Assembly (NCBI RefSeq): GCF_905220975.1
Contig: NZ_CAJNBK010000023.1
Location: 1-64,000, forward strand
Length of the DNA: 64,000 bases
Direction: 5' to 3'
From: Paraburkholderia haematera
Lineage (GTDB): Bacteria > Pseudomonadota > Gammaproteobacteria > Burkholderiales > Burkholderiaceae
The notes under the pieces are model-generated. The model worked only from the letters and a program-made list of their open reading frames with translations, was not told where the DNA came from and did no database searches. Below, one piece after another: positions 52,245 to 61,338 of the stretch; within the stretch, counting starts at the first letter, position 1; each line of letters opens with the position of its first letter. The position numbers were made by a program, and so were the translations under genes.

Positions 52245-53364
52245 GAGCCACCTTTTGCGCAAAACGGACCGGCAAGTACGGTTCGACAGGAATCGGTGCC
52301 GCATTCCCGGTGATATGCGCGGCGAGCAACTTTGCGCTTGCCAGCGAGGTCGTCACGCCAAGACCTTCGTGCCCGACAGCGAGCCACACGCCCGGTGCAA
52401 ATTCGCCGGCCGGACCGATCAACGGCAATCCGTCAGGCGACGCCGCACGAAAGCCGGTCCACGCGCGAATGCCATTGAGTGTCGGCAGGACGGGCAGATA
52501 CTGCGCGGCGCGGCGCAGCATCCGGGCAAGCACCGGCATGTCGACGGCGGGATCGGTGGTATCGAACTGGCGCGACGAGCCGATCAGCAACTGGCCCGTG
52601 GGCCGCGGCTGCGCATTGAATGCCACCGAGGTGCCGGCCGCATGATGCGCGCTCTTGATGTAGCCGAGTTCGAGCAGTTGATGGCGAATGAGGTCGGGGT
52701 AACGGTCGGTGATCAGCAGATGGCCTTTCTTCGGCTGCAAGGGCAGCGACCCCAGCAGTTGTTGAGCGCCCAGTCCATTGGCAACGATCACATGTGCGGC
52801 GCCGATGCGTTCGCCGTTGGCCAGCGTCACGCCGCCAGCACCGATTGCGACAACCCGGGTGCCAGGCCGCACACGGATATTCTCGACTCCTGAGGATTGC
52901 GTCAGCAGCCACTCTGCAACGGTGGGCGCATACACGATGCTGTCGTGCTCGATCCGCAAACCACCCGCCATCGTCTGCGACAGCGCCGGTTCACACGCCC
53001 GCAGCTCGGATGCGTCGAGCAGCTGCGCAGAGACGCCCTGTGCCTCGAACGCGGCATGCATGGCGCGGGCTGCTTGCCATTCCTCCTCGTCGGCGGCGAC
53101 CCATAAAGTGCCGCAACGCGCGAACGCGTCACGCGCACGCAGCTGCGGCGCGAGCGCCAGCCACAAGTCGCGCGAATAACGGCTCAACGTGAATTCCGCG
53201 GGCGAGTCGTTCATCACGACGATATGGCCCATGCCCGCCGCCGTCGCGCCGCCCCCGATGCCCTGTGCGTCGAGTACTTCGACCCGCATGCCGAGTCCGG
53301 CCAGCTCCGCAGCGCAAGCCGCGCCGACAATGCCGGCCCCGACGATCAACGCGTCCGCCGTCAT
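52237..53364 (-). CDS. D-hydroxyproline dehydrogenase, DAO-type catalytic subunit
   Basis: The protein has 375 residues of the DAO family. The FAD motif is [20 protein letters not shown] and [20 protein letters not shown] follows. The C-terminus has [20 protein letters not shown]. It should oxidise cis-4-hydroxy-D-proline to 1-pyrroline-4-hydroxy-2-carboxylate. The ATG at 53364 is within the 4-bp overlap with the epimerase gene. Together with the two smaller subunit genes downstream it forms the LhpB/E/F-type complex. Confidence 0.85.
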   Translation of the reverse strand: MTADALIVGAGIVGAACAAELAGLGMRVEVLDAQGIGGGATAAGMGHIVVMNDSPAEFTLSRYSRDLWLALAPQLRARDAFARCGTLWVAADEEEWQAARAMHAAFEAQGVSAQLLDASELRACEPALSQTMAGGLRIEHDSIVYAPTVAEWLLTQSSGVENIRVRPGTRVVAIGAGGVTLANGERIGAAHVIVANGLGAQQLLGSLPLQPKKGHLLITDRYPDLIRHQLLELGYIKSAHHAAGTSVAFNAQPRPTGQLLIGSSRQFDTTDPAVDMPVLARMLRRAAQYLPVLPTLNGIRAWTGFRAASPDGLPLIGPAGEFAPGVWLAVGHEGLGVTTSLASAKLLAAHITGNAAPIPVEPYLPVRFAQKVAHE

Positions 53365-54308
53365 GCCGTGCGGATGCCCCACGCAAACGGGTCGCGCTCG
53401 TCGAAACACAAACGCCCTTCCGCCATGATGTGCGCATGGCCGGTGATGGTCGGAATCACCGAGACGCCGTCGCCGGCATGACGATAGCTCGCCTCGAATA
53501 CGCTGCCGATAATGCTCTCCTGCCGCCACACCGCGCCTTCGGAAAGCTTGCCGTCGGCGGCGAGGCAGGCGATCTTCGCGCTCGTGCCCGTACCGCATGG
53601 CGAGCGGTCGTACGCGTTGCCTGGACAAAGGACGAAGCTGCGACTGTCGATGCCATCGCGCGAGCCGGGTCCAAAGAGTTCGATGTGGTCGATCAGGGCG
53701 CCGTCCGCGCCGGTAATGCGCTGTGCGATCAGCGCGTCGCGGATGGCCCCACTGAACTCGGTCAGCTCGGCGATACGCGATGCCTCCAGCGCTCGCCCGT
53801 GGTCGGCAACGAGAAAGAACCAGTTGCCGCCCCAGCCGATGTCACCACTCAACATGCCGTAGCCCGGCACGTCCACCTGCACGCTTTGCCGGTAGCGATA
53901 AGCCGGCACGTTGCGCACGGCCACGCTGCCGTCCTCGTTGAGCGTCGCTTCGACGATGCCGACCGGCGTCTCGATCCGATGACGCCCCGGCCCGATCCGC
54001 CCCATGTGCGCGAGCGAGACGACGAGGCCGATCGTGCCGTGCCCGCACATGCCGAGATAGCCCACGTTGTTGAAGAAGATCACGCCGGCCGCGCACGCGG
54101 GGTCGTCGGGCTCGCACAGCAGCGCACCGACCACCACGTCCGAGCCGCGCGGTTCGGTGACGACGCCCGCGCGCCAGTCGTCGAAATGCGCGCGAAATAC
54201 GTTCAGACGCTGCGCCAGCGTGCCGCCGCCAAGCGCCGGGCCACCCGACACCACCAGGCGGGTCGGTTCACCGCCGGTGTGCGAGTCGATGATGTCTAGG
54301 GTTTTCAT
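53361..54308 (-). CDS. lhpA: 4-Hydroxyproline 2-epimerase (proline racemase family)
   Basis: The protein has 315 residues. Both catalytic cysteines are present: Cys88 in MCGHGTIG and Cys238 in SPCGTGTSA. This separates it from trans-3-hydroxyproline dehydratases, which have Thr in place of the second Cys. It converts trans-4-hydroxy-L-proline to cis-4-hydroxy-D-proline. ATG at 54308 was chosen because [15 protein letters not shown] is the family start. It heads the minus-strand operon, divergent from the deaminase gene. Confidence 0.92.
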   Translation of the reverse strand: MKTLDIIDSHTGGEPTRLVVSGGPALGGGTLAQRLNVFRAHFDDWRAGVVTEPRGSDVVVGALLCEPDDPACAAGVIFFNNVGYLGMCGHGTIGLVVSLAHMGRIGPGRHRIETPVGIVEATLNEDGSVAVRNVPAYRYRQSVQVDVPGYGMLSGDIGWGGNWFFLVADHGRALEASRIAELTEFSGAIRDALIAQRITGADGALIDHIELFGPGSRDGIDSRSFVLCPGNAYDRSPCGTGTSAKIACLAADGKLSEGAVWRQESIIGSVFEASYRHAGDGVSVIPTITGHAHIMAEGRLCFDERDPFAWGIRTA

Positions 54309-54365
54309 GATGCACATGGTAGGAATGACGGGCGCCGGGGTCTTGGTGTGCTTAAGCGTGGATTG

Positions 54366-54382
54366 TGACGATTTCAGCATAG
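54366..54382 (+). promoter_or_regulatory. Regulator box 1 of the hydroxyproline cluster
   Basis: TGACGATTTCAGCATAG lies 57 bp upstream of the epimerase start. It is the exact reverse complement of 54565-54581 and shares GATTTCAGCATAG with a third copy at 54719-54731. The AraC/PAS-type regulator is the likely binder. The rest of the 356-bp gap holds no gene. Confidence 0.6.
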
Positions 54383-54564
54383 CCTTTGCGCCCGTGCACT
54401 CACCCTTCCATCTTTGGGAACGGGCGAAATCCACGGCTGAACAACACCCGGCAAGCGGACTCAAAAACTTATGCGAGGTCCTGTCCAAGCGACTTCGACG
54501 CACTTTGCGTGCTGTCCCGAAATAGTCGATCTGCTTGCTCTTGCAAGGCTTACAGGCACAACCA

Positions 54565-54581
54565 CTATGCTGAAATCGTCA
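54565..54581 (-). promoter_or_regulatory. Regulator box 2 of the hydroxyproline cluster
   Basis: This is a perfect 17-bp inverted copy of box 1, separated from it by 182 bp and placed 83 bp before the deaminase start. The distance would allow one regulator to act on both divergent promoters. Confidence 0.6.
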
Positions 54582-54664
54582 TCCGTCACGCGTGAATCAC
54601 GCAAGACGGCGGCATTTTCCCTGCTTACACTGCGCTTCGACTCAACACACTCAGGAGAGCAGTC

Positions 54665-55570
54665 GTGGCGCATATCTGGGAAGGCGTTTGGCCCGCGGTG
54701 ACCACCAAGTTTCACGCGGATTTCAGCATAGATCGCGAATGGACCGGCAAGAATATCGAGGCACAGATCGAAGCGGGTGCGGATGGCATCATCGTCTGTG
54801 GATCACTCGGCGAAGCATCGACGCTCTCGCTGGATGAGAAGCTGCAAGTACTCGACATCGCGGTCGATGCCTCGCGCGGCCGTGTGCCGGTTTTGCTGAC
54901 GATCGCCGAGAACAGCACGCTCGACGCCTGCCGCCAGGCCGAAGCCGGCAGCCGGCGCGGTGCGGCCGGTTTCATGGTGCTGCCCGGGCTGCGCTATCTG
55001 TCCGACCGGCGCGAGACGCTGCACCACTTTCGCAGCGTCGCCGATGCAAGCGCGCTGCCGTTGATGATCTACAACAATCCGCTTGCCTATGGCGTCGACA
55101 TGACGCCCGAGATGTTCGCGGAAATCGCCGACGAAAAGAAGATCGTCGCGATCAAGGAATCATGCGGCGATGTACGGCGCGTGACCGATCTGATCAACGT
55201 GGTCGGCGATCGCTTCGCGATCCTGTGCGGCGTCGACAACCTTGCGATGGAAGCGATATTGATGGGCGCACATGGCTGGGTGGCCGGTCTCGTGTGCGCG
55301 TTTCCGCGCGAGACGGTTGTGATTTACAAGTTGCTGAAGGCGGGCCGTCTTGAAGAAGCGCGCGCGATCTATCGCTGGTTCGCGCCCCTGCTCGCGCTCG
55401 ACGTCTCGTCGAAACTGGTGCAGAACATCAAGCTGGCCGAGACCATCGTCGGGCTTGGCACGGAGCCGGTCCGGCCGCCGCGCCTGCCGTTGGCCGGAGA
55501 CGAACGCAAGGACGTTGAAGCGTTGATCCGCCGGTCGATCGAAATCCGACCGGCGCTGCCGCAGGTTTGA
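54665..55570 (+). CDS. lhpC: 1-Pyrroline-4-hydroxy-2-carboxylate deaminase (DHDPS superfamily)
   Basis: The protein has 301 residues. It starts at GTG 54665 with AGGAG 7 bases upstream. The Schiff-base Lys164 is in IVAIKESCGD, and Tyr136 in MIYNNPLAYG. GEASTLSLDEKLQV follows the substrate-loop pattern of the superfamily. Next to the hydroxyproline epimerase and dehydrogenase it fits the deaminase step giving alpha-ketoglutarate semialdehyde. The semialdehyde dehydrogenase is not in the window. Confidence 0.88.
   Translation: MAHIWEGVWPAVTTKFHADFSIDREWTGKNIEAQIEAGADGIIVCGSLGEASTLSLDEKLQVLDIAVDASRGRVPVLLTIAENSTLDACRQAEAGSRRGAAGFMVLPGLRYLSDRRETLHHFRSVADASALPLMIYNNPLAYGVDMTPEMFAEIADEKKIVAIKESCGDVRRVTDLINVVGDRFAILCGVDNLAMEAILMGAHGWVAGLVCAFPRETVVIYKLLKAGRLEEARAIYRWFAPLLALDVSSKLVQNIKLAETIVGLGTEPVRPPRLPLAGDERKDVEALIRRSIEIRPALPQV
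54719..54731 (+). promoter_or_regulatory. Third copy of the hydroxyproline box, inside the deaminase gene
   Basis: GATTTCAGCATAG is repeated exactly at codons 19-23 of the deaminase gene. Whether it binds a regulator or is constrained only by coding is unknown. Confidence 0.45.
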
Positions 55571-55582
55571 GTTGCGGCAGGT

Positions 55583-56302
55583 TCAGGCTGCCTGCTTCTC
55601 CGCGTCCGTTTCGGCCTGGCGCAGATGCAGCAGCCGATAACCGCTCTTGTAAACGGGTTGAAGCCGGAAGTCGTTTTGCGGCTCGATCTCGAGCAGCAAG
55701 CGCAGGCGCGACACGTGACTGTCGATCGTGCGGGTGAACTCGCGGAACTCACGGCCCCACACCATCGCGAAGATATGGTCGCGCGACATCACGCGGCCAA
55801 TATTGGAAAAGAACAGCGACGCCAGCCGGTACTGCGTGCCCGATAGCTGCACCGGCTGGCCGCGCAGCATCACGAGCTGGCGATGCGTATCGAAATGGTA
55901 GGGGCCGACATCGAAGCTCGCGGCGCTGAAACGGTCCGGATAGGCACGGCGCAGCAACGCCGCAACACGCTCGCGGAACTCGCCCGGGCGCAGCGGCAGT
56001 GCGACATAGTCGTCGGCCCCGCTGGCAAAGGCGCGCACCACGCTGTCCTCCGACATCTCCGCCGAGGCGAACAGGACCGGCAGGCGGTCGCCGCCGACCG
56101 CGCGCACTGAGCGAAGGACTTCGGCGCCGGACAGGCGCGTGCCTTGCCAGTCGAGCACCAGCATATCCACGGTGGAACGGGCGAGCGCTTTCGACATGCT
56201 CAGACCGTCGTCGTAGGCCATACAGGTATGACTGGCGCTCATAAGGACTTTTTCGATCGACTGACGCATGACGGGGTCACGCTGAAGGATGGCAATACGC
56301 AT
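55583..56302 (-). CDS. OmpR-family response regulator with atypical receiver
   Basis: The protein has 239 residues. The receiver (1 to about 120) keeps the phospho-acceptor Asp in DMLVLDWQG. The invariant Lys normally in the YLxKP motif is Leu (DDYVALPLRPGEF). The C-terminal winged helix is complete (VQLSGTQYRLASLFFSNIGR, then TIDSHVSRLRLLLEI). ATG at 56302 was chosen at the normal start of the receiver; codons upstream are not family-like. No histidine kinase is adjacent. An orphan or phosphorylation-independent regulator is likely. Confidence 0.85.
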   Translation of the reverse strand: MRIAILQRDPVMRQSIEKVLMSASHTCMAYDDGLSMSKALARSTVDMLVLDWQGTRLSGAEVLRSVRAVGGDRLPVLFASAEMSEDSVVRAFASGADDYVALPLRPGEFRERVAALLRRAYPDRFSAASFDVGPYHFDTHRQLVMLRGQPVQLSGTQYRLASLFFSNIGRVMSRDHIFAMVWGREFREFTRTIDSHVSRLRLLLEIEPQNDFRLQPVYKSGYRLLHLRQAETDAEKQAA

Positions 56303-56712
56303 GGGATTACTCTTAACTAATAGCTCGGACGCGATTCTCAGAGGGACGCCCAAGCCATCCCATAAGAGCATTCCTAAATTGCACACAAATCGCCCCGCTC
56401 CGACAGCTTATGCGCGGCATTCCTACATCCAATCGCTGCGGCTCGCACGACGTGCGGCCTAAGAGGTCCTGCCTGCCGTCGAAAAGGCACGTCTCGGGGA
56501 ACTTTTCCCAATCTAATTAAGTACTTCCCGAAACCGCCGGCTTTCATCCTGTAAAATCCCCGCCCTGGCCCCAGTCGTCACCGCGCTTCCCCTATCCGGG
56601 CCGGCGCGCCGGTGTCCCGTGCTCTACCCAGCGCTTGCCACACTTCTCGCCCGACGACCGCCACATTTCCACGCGCTACGTGTGGTTCCCAATTCAAGAC
56701 AAGACACAAGCA
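56303..56712. other. Divergent intergenic region, response regulator to MFS
   Basis: No gene is supported in this 410-bp stretch. A small palindrome, GGGAACTTTTCCC, and an AT-rich patch near 56508-56530 are visible. A -10-like TAAAAT near 56552 has no convincing -35. The promoters of the two divergent genes must be here. Confidence 0.4.
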
Positions 56713-58014
56713 ATGCAAGCGACAAATCTGGGTGGAGCGCAGGCTGTCACCCCACGCCCTCTTGGGCGAAGCGATTACAAGACGCTCGGCCTCGCCGCGC
56801 TCGGCGGGGCGTTGGAGTTCTACGACTTCATCATCTTCGTATTCTTTGCACCGGCGATCGGCCAGTTGTTCTTCCCCGCCGCGATGCCGGACTGGCTGCG
56901 TCAGGTGCAGACCTTCGGCATCTTCGCGGCGGGTTATCTGGCACGTCCGCTCGGCGGCATCATCATGGCGCATTTCGGCGACCTGTTCGGCCGCAAGCGC
57001 ATGTTCACGCTGAGCGTGCTGCTGATGTCGGTGCCGACGCTGATGATGGGCCTGCTGCCCACCTACGCCAGCATCGGCGTGATGGCGCCGGTCTTGCTGC
57101 TGCTGTTCCGCGTGATGCAAGGCGCGGCGGTGGGCGGCGAAGTGCCGGGCGCATGGGTGTTCGTCTCCGAACACGTGCCAGAGCGGCACGTCGGCTATGC
57201 GTGCGGCACGCTGACGGCCGGCCTCACGGCGGGCATCCTGCTCGGCTCGCTGATCGCATCGGCGGTGAACCGCAACTTCGCCCCCACTGAAATCGCCGCG
57301 TACGCATGGCGCATTCCGTTCCTAGTGGGCGGCGTGTTCGGCATGTTCTCGGTTTATCTGCGCCGCTGGCTGCATGAGACGCCGGTGTTCGCCGAACTCA
57401 AGCAACGCAAAGCAATCGCCGCAGAAGTGCCGCTCAAGGCCGTATTGCGCGACCATGGCCGCGCCGTGATCGTGTCCATGCTGCTTACGTGGATGCTGTC
57501 GGCGGCGATCGTCGTGGTGATTCTGATGACGCCGACGCTGCTGCAGAAGCAGTTTCATATCGCGCCGGCCACTGCGTTGCTCGCGAATTGCATGGCGACG
57601 CTGTGCCTGACGATCGGCTGCGTGATGGCGGGTTCGATCGCCGGGCGGATCGGCGCGGGGCGCACGATCTTCATCGGCGGTCTCGCGCTGGCGGTGACGT
57701 ACTACGTGATGTTCCAGCAGCTCGCCGTCGATACGTCGGCGCTGGTGCCGCTGTACGCCGTGGCCGGCCTTTTCGTCGGCGTGATCGGCGCGATTCCGTT
57801 CGTGCTGGTCAAGGCGTTCCCGCCCGTCGTGCGATTCTCGGGCATCTCGTTCTCGTATAACGTCGCCTATGCGGTGTTCGGCGGCCTCACGCCGATCGCC
57901 GTGTCGCTGATGATGAAGTCGAACCCGATGGCCGCACCGCTGTATGTCGGCGCGATCTGCATTGTCGGCGCATTGACTACGTTGTTTATCAAAGACGCGC
58001 CGCAAGCGCGCTAA
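56713..58014 (+). CDS. MFS transporter, metabolite:H+ symporter (MHS) family
   Basis: The protein has 433 residues with twelve membrane segments. GGALEFYDFIIFVFFAPAIG and GDLFGRKRMFTLSVLLMSVP fit the MHS/ProP/KgtP-type MFS group; the charged loop YLRRWLHETPVFAELKQRKA is typical. ATG at 56713 was chosen as the first start in the conserved N-terminus; an in-frame ATG at 56635 adds 26 unsupported residues. The substrate is probably an organic acid or betaine-like compound, but this is not determined. A strong hairpin follows. Confidence 0.85.
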   Translation: MQATNLGGAQAVTPRPLGRSDYKTLGLAALGGALEFYDFIIFVFFAPAIGQLFFPAAMPDWLRQVQTFGIFAAGYLARPLGGIIMAHFGDLFGRKRMFTLSVLLMSVPTLMMGLLPTYASIGVMAPVLLLLFRVMQGAAVGGEVPGAWVFVSEHVPERHVGYACGTLTAGLTAGILLGSLIASAVNRNFAPTEIAAYAWRIPFLVGGVFGMFSVYLRRWLHETPVFAELKQRKAIAAEVPLKAVLRDHGRAVIVSMLLTWMLSAAIVVVILMTPTLLQKQFHIAPATALLANCMATLCLTIGCVMAGSIAGRIGAGRTIFIGGLALAVTYYVMFQQLAVDTSALVPLYAVAGLFVGVIGAIPFVLVKAFPPVVRFSGISFSYNVAYAVFGGLTPIAVSLMMKSNPMAAPLYVGAICIVGALTTLFIKDAPQAR

Positions 58015-58036
58015 TCGAGCTGAATCGAGCTGTTTT

Positions 58037-58065
58037 GCAACGGCGCACGCAACGTGCGCCGTTGC
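58037..58065 (+). other. Stable 13-bp hairpin between two MFS genes
   Basis: GCAACGGCGCACG (58037-58049) and CGTGCGCCGTTGC (58053-58065) pair perfectly with a CAA loop, 22 bp after the MFS stop. There is no T-tract, so it may work as a stability element or Rho-assisted terminator. Confidence 0.55.
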
Positions 58066-58156
58066 TCCATCGGCACCACGCCCCGCCTTTCCGGCTGTTT
58101 CGGCGACATCCATACTTCACGTCGGACCGAAACTTCGTGCGCTGCGTCAGCCTACG

Positions 58157-59746
58157 ATGTGCCTCATGAACGCTCTCAACACACCCGACTCGCCCGCCCT
58201 CGGCCGCGTTCTCGCGACCGTTAGCGTGGGCTTCGTCGTCACGCAACTCGACGTGACTATCGTCAACATCGCACTGCCGGAGATCGGTGCGGACCTGCAT
58301 GCGAATGTCGCGGGGCTGCAATGGGTCGTCGACGCGTACACGCTCGCCTTCGCCGTGTTGATGCTTTCGGCGGGCGCACTCGGCGACCGGCTTGGCACCC
58401 GGCGCATGTACGCCGCCGGCATCGTGCTGTTTGCGCTCGCATCGCTCGCCTGCGGATTGGCGCTCGATGCCACCATGCTGGTCGCCGCGCGCGCGTTGCA
58501 AGGCATCGGCGCCGCCGCCATGCTGCCGAACTCGCTGGCGCTGCTCAACCAGTCATACGGCCACGATCCGAAGCTCCGGGCGCGTGCGGTCGGGCTGTGG
58601 ACCGCCGCGGGCGCGATTTCGATCGCGGCCGGACCGGTGCTCGGCGGTCTGCTGATTGCGGCGTTCGGCTGGCGTAGCATTTTTCTCGTCAATCTGCCGA
58701 TCTGCGTGGCCGGTTTGCTGGCGACTTTGCTGTGGGTGCCACGGGCTCGATCAGCACGCAACGAGACGCAACGCGCGGTTGCGACCGTGACTGGCTTTGG
58801 AACCGGGAATGGAGCTGGGGCTGGGGCCGCGACTGCCACTGGCAATACGACTGGCGCTGAAACTGCGTCTGCCGCTGTGGCTACAACACCAGCTACAGCC
58901 GAGGCAAGTCCACGCAGTATCGATCTGAGCGGCCAGACCCTGGCCATCGTCGCGCTCACCGCGTTCGTCGCCGCTGTGATCGAATGGCGTCCGCTCGGGC
59001 TAAGCCACCCACTAGTCTGCGGCGGTTTCATACTCGCGCTGATCGCTGCGCTCACCTTCATCGCCGTGGAATCGCGCGTTGCGACACCAATGCTGCCGCT
59101 CTCGCTATTCAGCAAGCGCACCTTCAATGCGGCCGTGCTGTTCGGCATCTGCGTGAATCTGACGTACTACGGCATGGTGTTCGTGCTGAGCCTGTATTTG
59201 CAGCGCGTACGCGGCTATACCCCGCTGCAGGCAGGCCTCGCCTTCCTGCCGTTGACCGGCGGCTTTCTGCTCTCGAATGTGGCGAGCGGCTGGGTGGTCG
59301 GGCGTTTCGGCGTGCGCGTGCCGATGATCGCCGGTGCCATCACCGCGGGGCTCGGCTATGGCCTGCTACATTTCGTCGATGCGTCCACGCCGCTCGCCGG
59401 CCTCCTGCTGCCGTTTCTCCTGATTCCGTCTGGAATGGGCCTGGCGGTTCCGGCAATGACCACCGCCGTGCTGGCCTCCGTCGAAGCGAAGCGCGCGGCC
59501 ACGGCCTCCGCCGTGCTGAATACCGCCCGGCAAGCAGGGGGCGCCGTGGGTGTGGCGGCCTTCGGCGCGTTCGCGAGCGGCGCGGCTGCCACGCAAATCG
59601 TCTCGGGCATGCAGGCGGCGACGGCGATCTCGGTCGGTCTGCTGGTGGTGGGTGGCGTGATGGGCTGCCTCGTGCATCCGGAACCGCACGCGTCGGCCTC
59701 GAGGCCGCACAAGACTAACCCTCGGCAAGTTCGCGAATCTCGTTGA
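58157..59746 (+). CDS. MFS drug transporter, DHA2 (EmrB/QacA-like)
   Basis: The protein has 529 residues and about fourteen membrane segments. The DHA2 motif is TQLDVTIVNIALPEIGADLH and GDRLGTRRMYAAG follows; TAAGAISIAAGPVLGGLL is motif C. A low-complexity loop rich in Gly, Ala and Thr (about 210-255; DNA near 58790-58920) separates the halves. Proton-driven efflux of a hydrophobic compound is the usual role. ATG at 58157 is followed in frame by another at 58166. No periplasmic adaptor gene is present. Its stop is 12 bp from the convergent small protein. Confidence 0.85.
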   Translation: MCLMNALNTPDSPALGRVLATVSVGFVVTQLDVTIVNIALPEIGADLHANVAGLQWVVDAYTLAFAVLMLSAGALGDRLGTRRMYAAGIVLFALASLACGLALDATMLVAARALQGIGAAAMLPNSLALLNQSYGHDPKLRARAVGLWTAAGAISIAAGPVLGGLLIAAFGWRSIFLVNLPICVAGLLATLLWVPRARSARNETQRAVATVTGFGTGNGAGAGAATATGNTTGAETASAAVATTPATAEASPRSIDLSGQTLAIVALTAFVAAVIEWRPLGLSHPLVCGGFILALIAALTFIAVESRVATPMLPLSLFSKRTFNAAVLFGICVNLTYYGMVFVLSLYLQRVRGYTPLQAGLAFLPLTGGFLLSNVASGWVVGRFGVRVPMIAGAITAGLGYGLLHFVDASTPLAGLLLPFLLIPSGMGLAVPAMTTAVLASVEAKRAATASAVLNTARQAGGAVGVAAFGAFASGAAATQIVSGMQAATAISVGLLVVGGVMGCLVHPEPHASASRPHKTNPRQVRESR

Positions 59747-59758
59747 TCAGCTCGTGAC

Positions 59759-60031
59759 TTACAGCGGCGCTTCCTGAATCGTGCCGGTGTCGATCGCACG
59801 CTCGATCAGCCCTTCGTTTTGCGCCTTGGCGATGGCGTCGGCGATCAGCTTTTCCGGCTGTTCGATCTCGGCCCTGATTGTGCCGATGAGGCCGGATGCA
59901 TCCAGAACCACCAGCGTTTTCGCCGAATCGGCAAGGCTGATGATGACGCGATGCGGCGTGGACCCTTCGCCCAGACTTGCGCACAACTGCGTGACCTTGC
60001 CACCAATGGTTTGCTCAAAACTTTGAATCAT
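59759..60031 (-). CDS. Small hypothetical protein
   Basis: The protein has 90 residues (MIQSFEQTIGGKVTQLCASL; VVLDASGLIGTIRAEIEQPE). It is mixed alpha/beta with no signal peptide or membrane segment. No family was recognised. The spacing (64 bp from the DoxX stop) and normal GC-rich codon use support a real gene, possibly cotranscribed with doxX. Confidence 0.55.
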   Translation of the reverse strand: MIQSFEQTIGGKVTQLCASLGEGSTPHRVIISLADSAKTLVVLDASGLIGTIRAEIEQPEKLIADAIAKAQNEGLIERAIDTGTIQEAPL

Positions 60032-60095
60032 TATTTGCCCCTTGGGTTGCAGCCGGAATCAAAGGCGACCGGCACGGACACCCTCAACGCCGTGA

Positions 60096-60527
60096 TCAGA
60101 GATTCAGCCCGCCGCGCGGCGCACGCGCGCCGTCGATACTGATACGGCCCGCTCCGGTCACGAACAACAGCAGGAATCCACCGGCGATACCAATGTTCTT
60201 CCAGAAGTGGATAACCATATCGCGTTGCATCGCGGGATCGGTGACGTTCCAGAAATCGTGGCCCAGCACCGCGGTCGCCACGGTGTAGACGGCCATGATG
60301 AGCGCGAGCGGGCGGATCTTGAAGCCGAAGATCAGAAGCAGACCGCCGAGCGCCTCGACCGCGGTTGCAAGTGGCGCGGCGACCTGTACGAACGGCACGC
60401 CCTTCGAATGCAGATAGCTGACAAAGCCCGCATAGCCCAGCAGTTTCATCACGCCGCCCCACAAAAACAGCACGGCAAGGGCGATACGCGCGATGAGGAT
60501 GACGCCGGAATCGACGGGACGCGTCAT
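60096..60527 (-). CDS. DoxX-family membrane protein
   Basis: The protein has 143 residues with four membrane helices (GVILIARIALAVLFLWGGVM, AATAVEALGGLLLIFG). DoxX/DoxD-like proteins are small inner-membrane proteins connected with redox balance. ATG at 60527 follows AGGAG by about 5 bases; the in-frame extension upstream is not conserved-looking. Confidence 0.82.
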   Translation of the reverse strand: MTRPVDSGVILIARIALAVLFLWGGVMKLLGYAGFVSYLHSKGVPFVQVAAPLATAVEALGGLLLIFGFKIRPLALIMAVYTVATAVLGHDFWNVTDPAMQRDMVIHFWKNIGIAGGFLLLFVTGAGRISIDGARAPRGGLNL

Positions 60528-60873
60528 GAGGAACTCCTTTAAATGAATAAGCAGCAGACCCGGCCAGGCGGCCGCAGTTCCCCATTTTGCATCTGAGAAT
60601 AGGTGCATTGCCCGCCTTTTCCAAGCGCGGGCCGAAGTGAACCGCGCCATTTGCGCCGTCTCAAGGGAGGGAAAAGGTGACCGAGCGCTCAGCGCCTGCC
60701 CGGTTTTGCACATCACGGCCGGTATGGCCGCGGTGCTCATGCGTGTCGGTGCGCGACTCGAACTCGGCACGCAGCCTGCCAGGTTGCGCAGGCTTCCACG
60801 CCGGCGACATTCAGGACAAGATGATCGAGGCGGTCTATCGAAAGCTCACGATTTTCGCCGCCGTGGTGAAGTG
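60528..60873. other. Intergenic region between doxX and fucU
   Basis: No gene is supported in this 346-bp stretch, though a GTG at 60677 with GGGAGGG upstream opens a plus-strand frame that overlaps fucU. It should include the doxX promoter. No repeat or hairpin was recognised. Confidence 0.4.
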
Positions 60874-61338
60874 CTATCGCTGCGGCGCATCCGGCGCGAG
60901 CAAGACACCCTTTGTAAAGACGAAGCAACCGTAGCCGCGCTCTTCGCCGGTAGCGATCACGCAATAGGCTTTGCGCGCCCGCTCATAGAAAGCGAAACGC
61001 TCGACCGAAGCAAACGGCACCTCGCGCCCTTCCGCCGCATTGATCTCGAGCTGCACCTCCCGCTGGACCGCCGGAATCGTATCCGGCTCGCCGACCACTT
61101 CCATGCGCGAGGCAGGGTGCTCGATGAATGTATCCAATGGCATCACCGACAGAATCGCGCGAATCGCACGCGCTGCGTTCACGCCATCGAGCCGAAGCAG
61201 CTTGCCCAACACTGTCTCGTACGCGACGGAAGCGCCCGGGAAGTTGGCGTCGCAAACCACCAGTTCGTCACCATGACCCATCGAACGTAGCGCATGCAGC
61301 ACATCGGCATTCAACAGCGGATCCAGATTCTTCAGCAC
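60874..61338 (-). CDS. fucU: RbsD/FucU-family sugar mutarotase
   Basis: The protein has 154 residues. LKNLDPLLNADVLHALRSMG, DELVVCDANFPGASVA and the C-terminal Tyr in CYCVIATGEERGYG-like sequence (AYCVIATGEERGYGCFVFTK) match FucU, which interconverts alpha and beta anomers of fucose. The start is GTG at 61338 with GAGGAGA 6 bases upstream. No fucose transport or kinase genes are next to it. Confidence 0.88.
   Translation of the reverse strand: MLKNLDPLLNADVLHALRSMGHGDELVVCDANFPGASVAYETVLGKLLRLDGVNAARAIRAILSVMPLDTFIEHPASRMEVVGEPDTIPAVQREVQLEINAAEGREVPFASVERFAFYERARKAYCVIATGEERGYGCFVFTKGVLLAPDAPQR

Noticed and set aside
60677-60934. 85-residue plus-strand frame with GGGAGGG before GTG
   Set aside because: It runs into fucU antisense and has no family-like sequence. 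The ribosome-site match can occur by chance in G-rich DNA.
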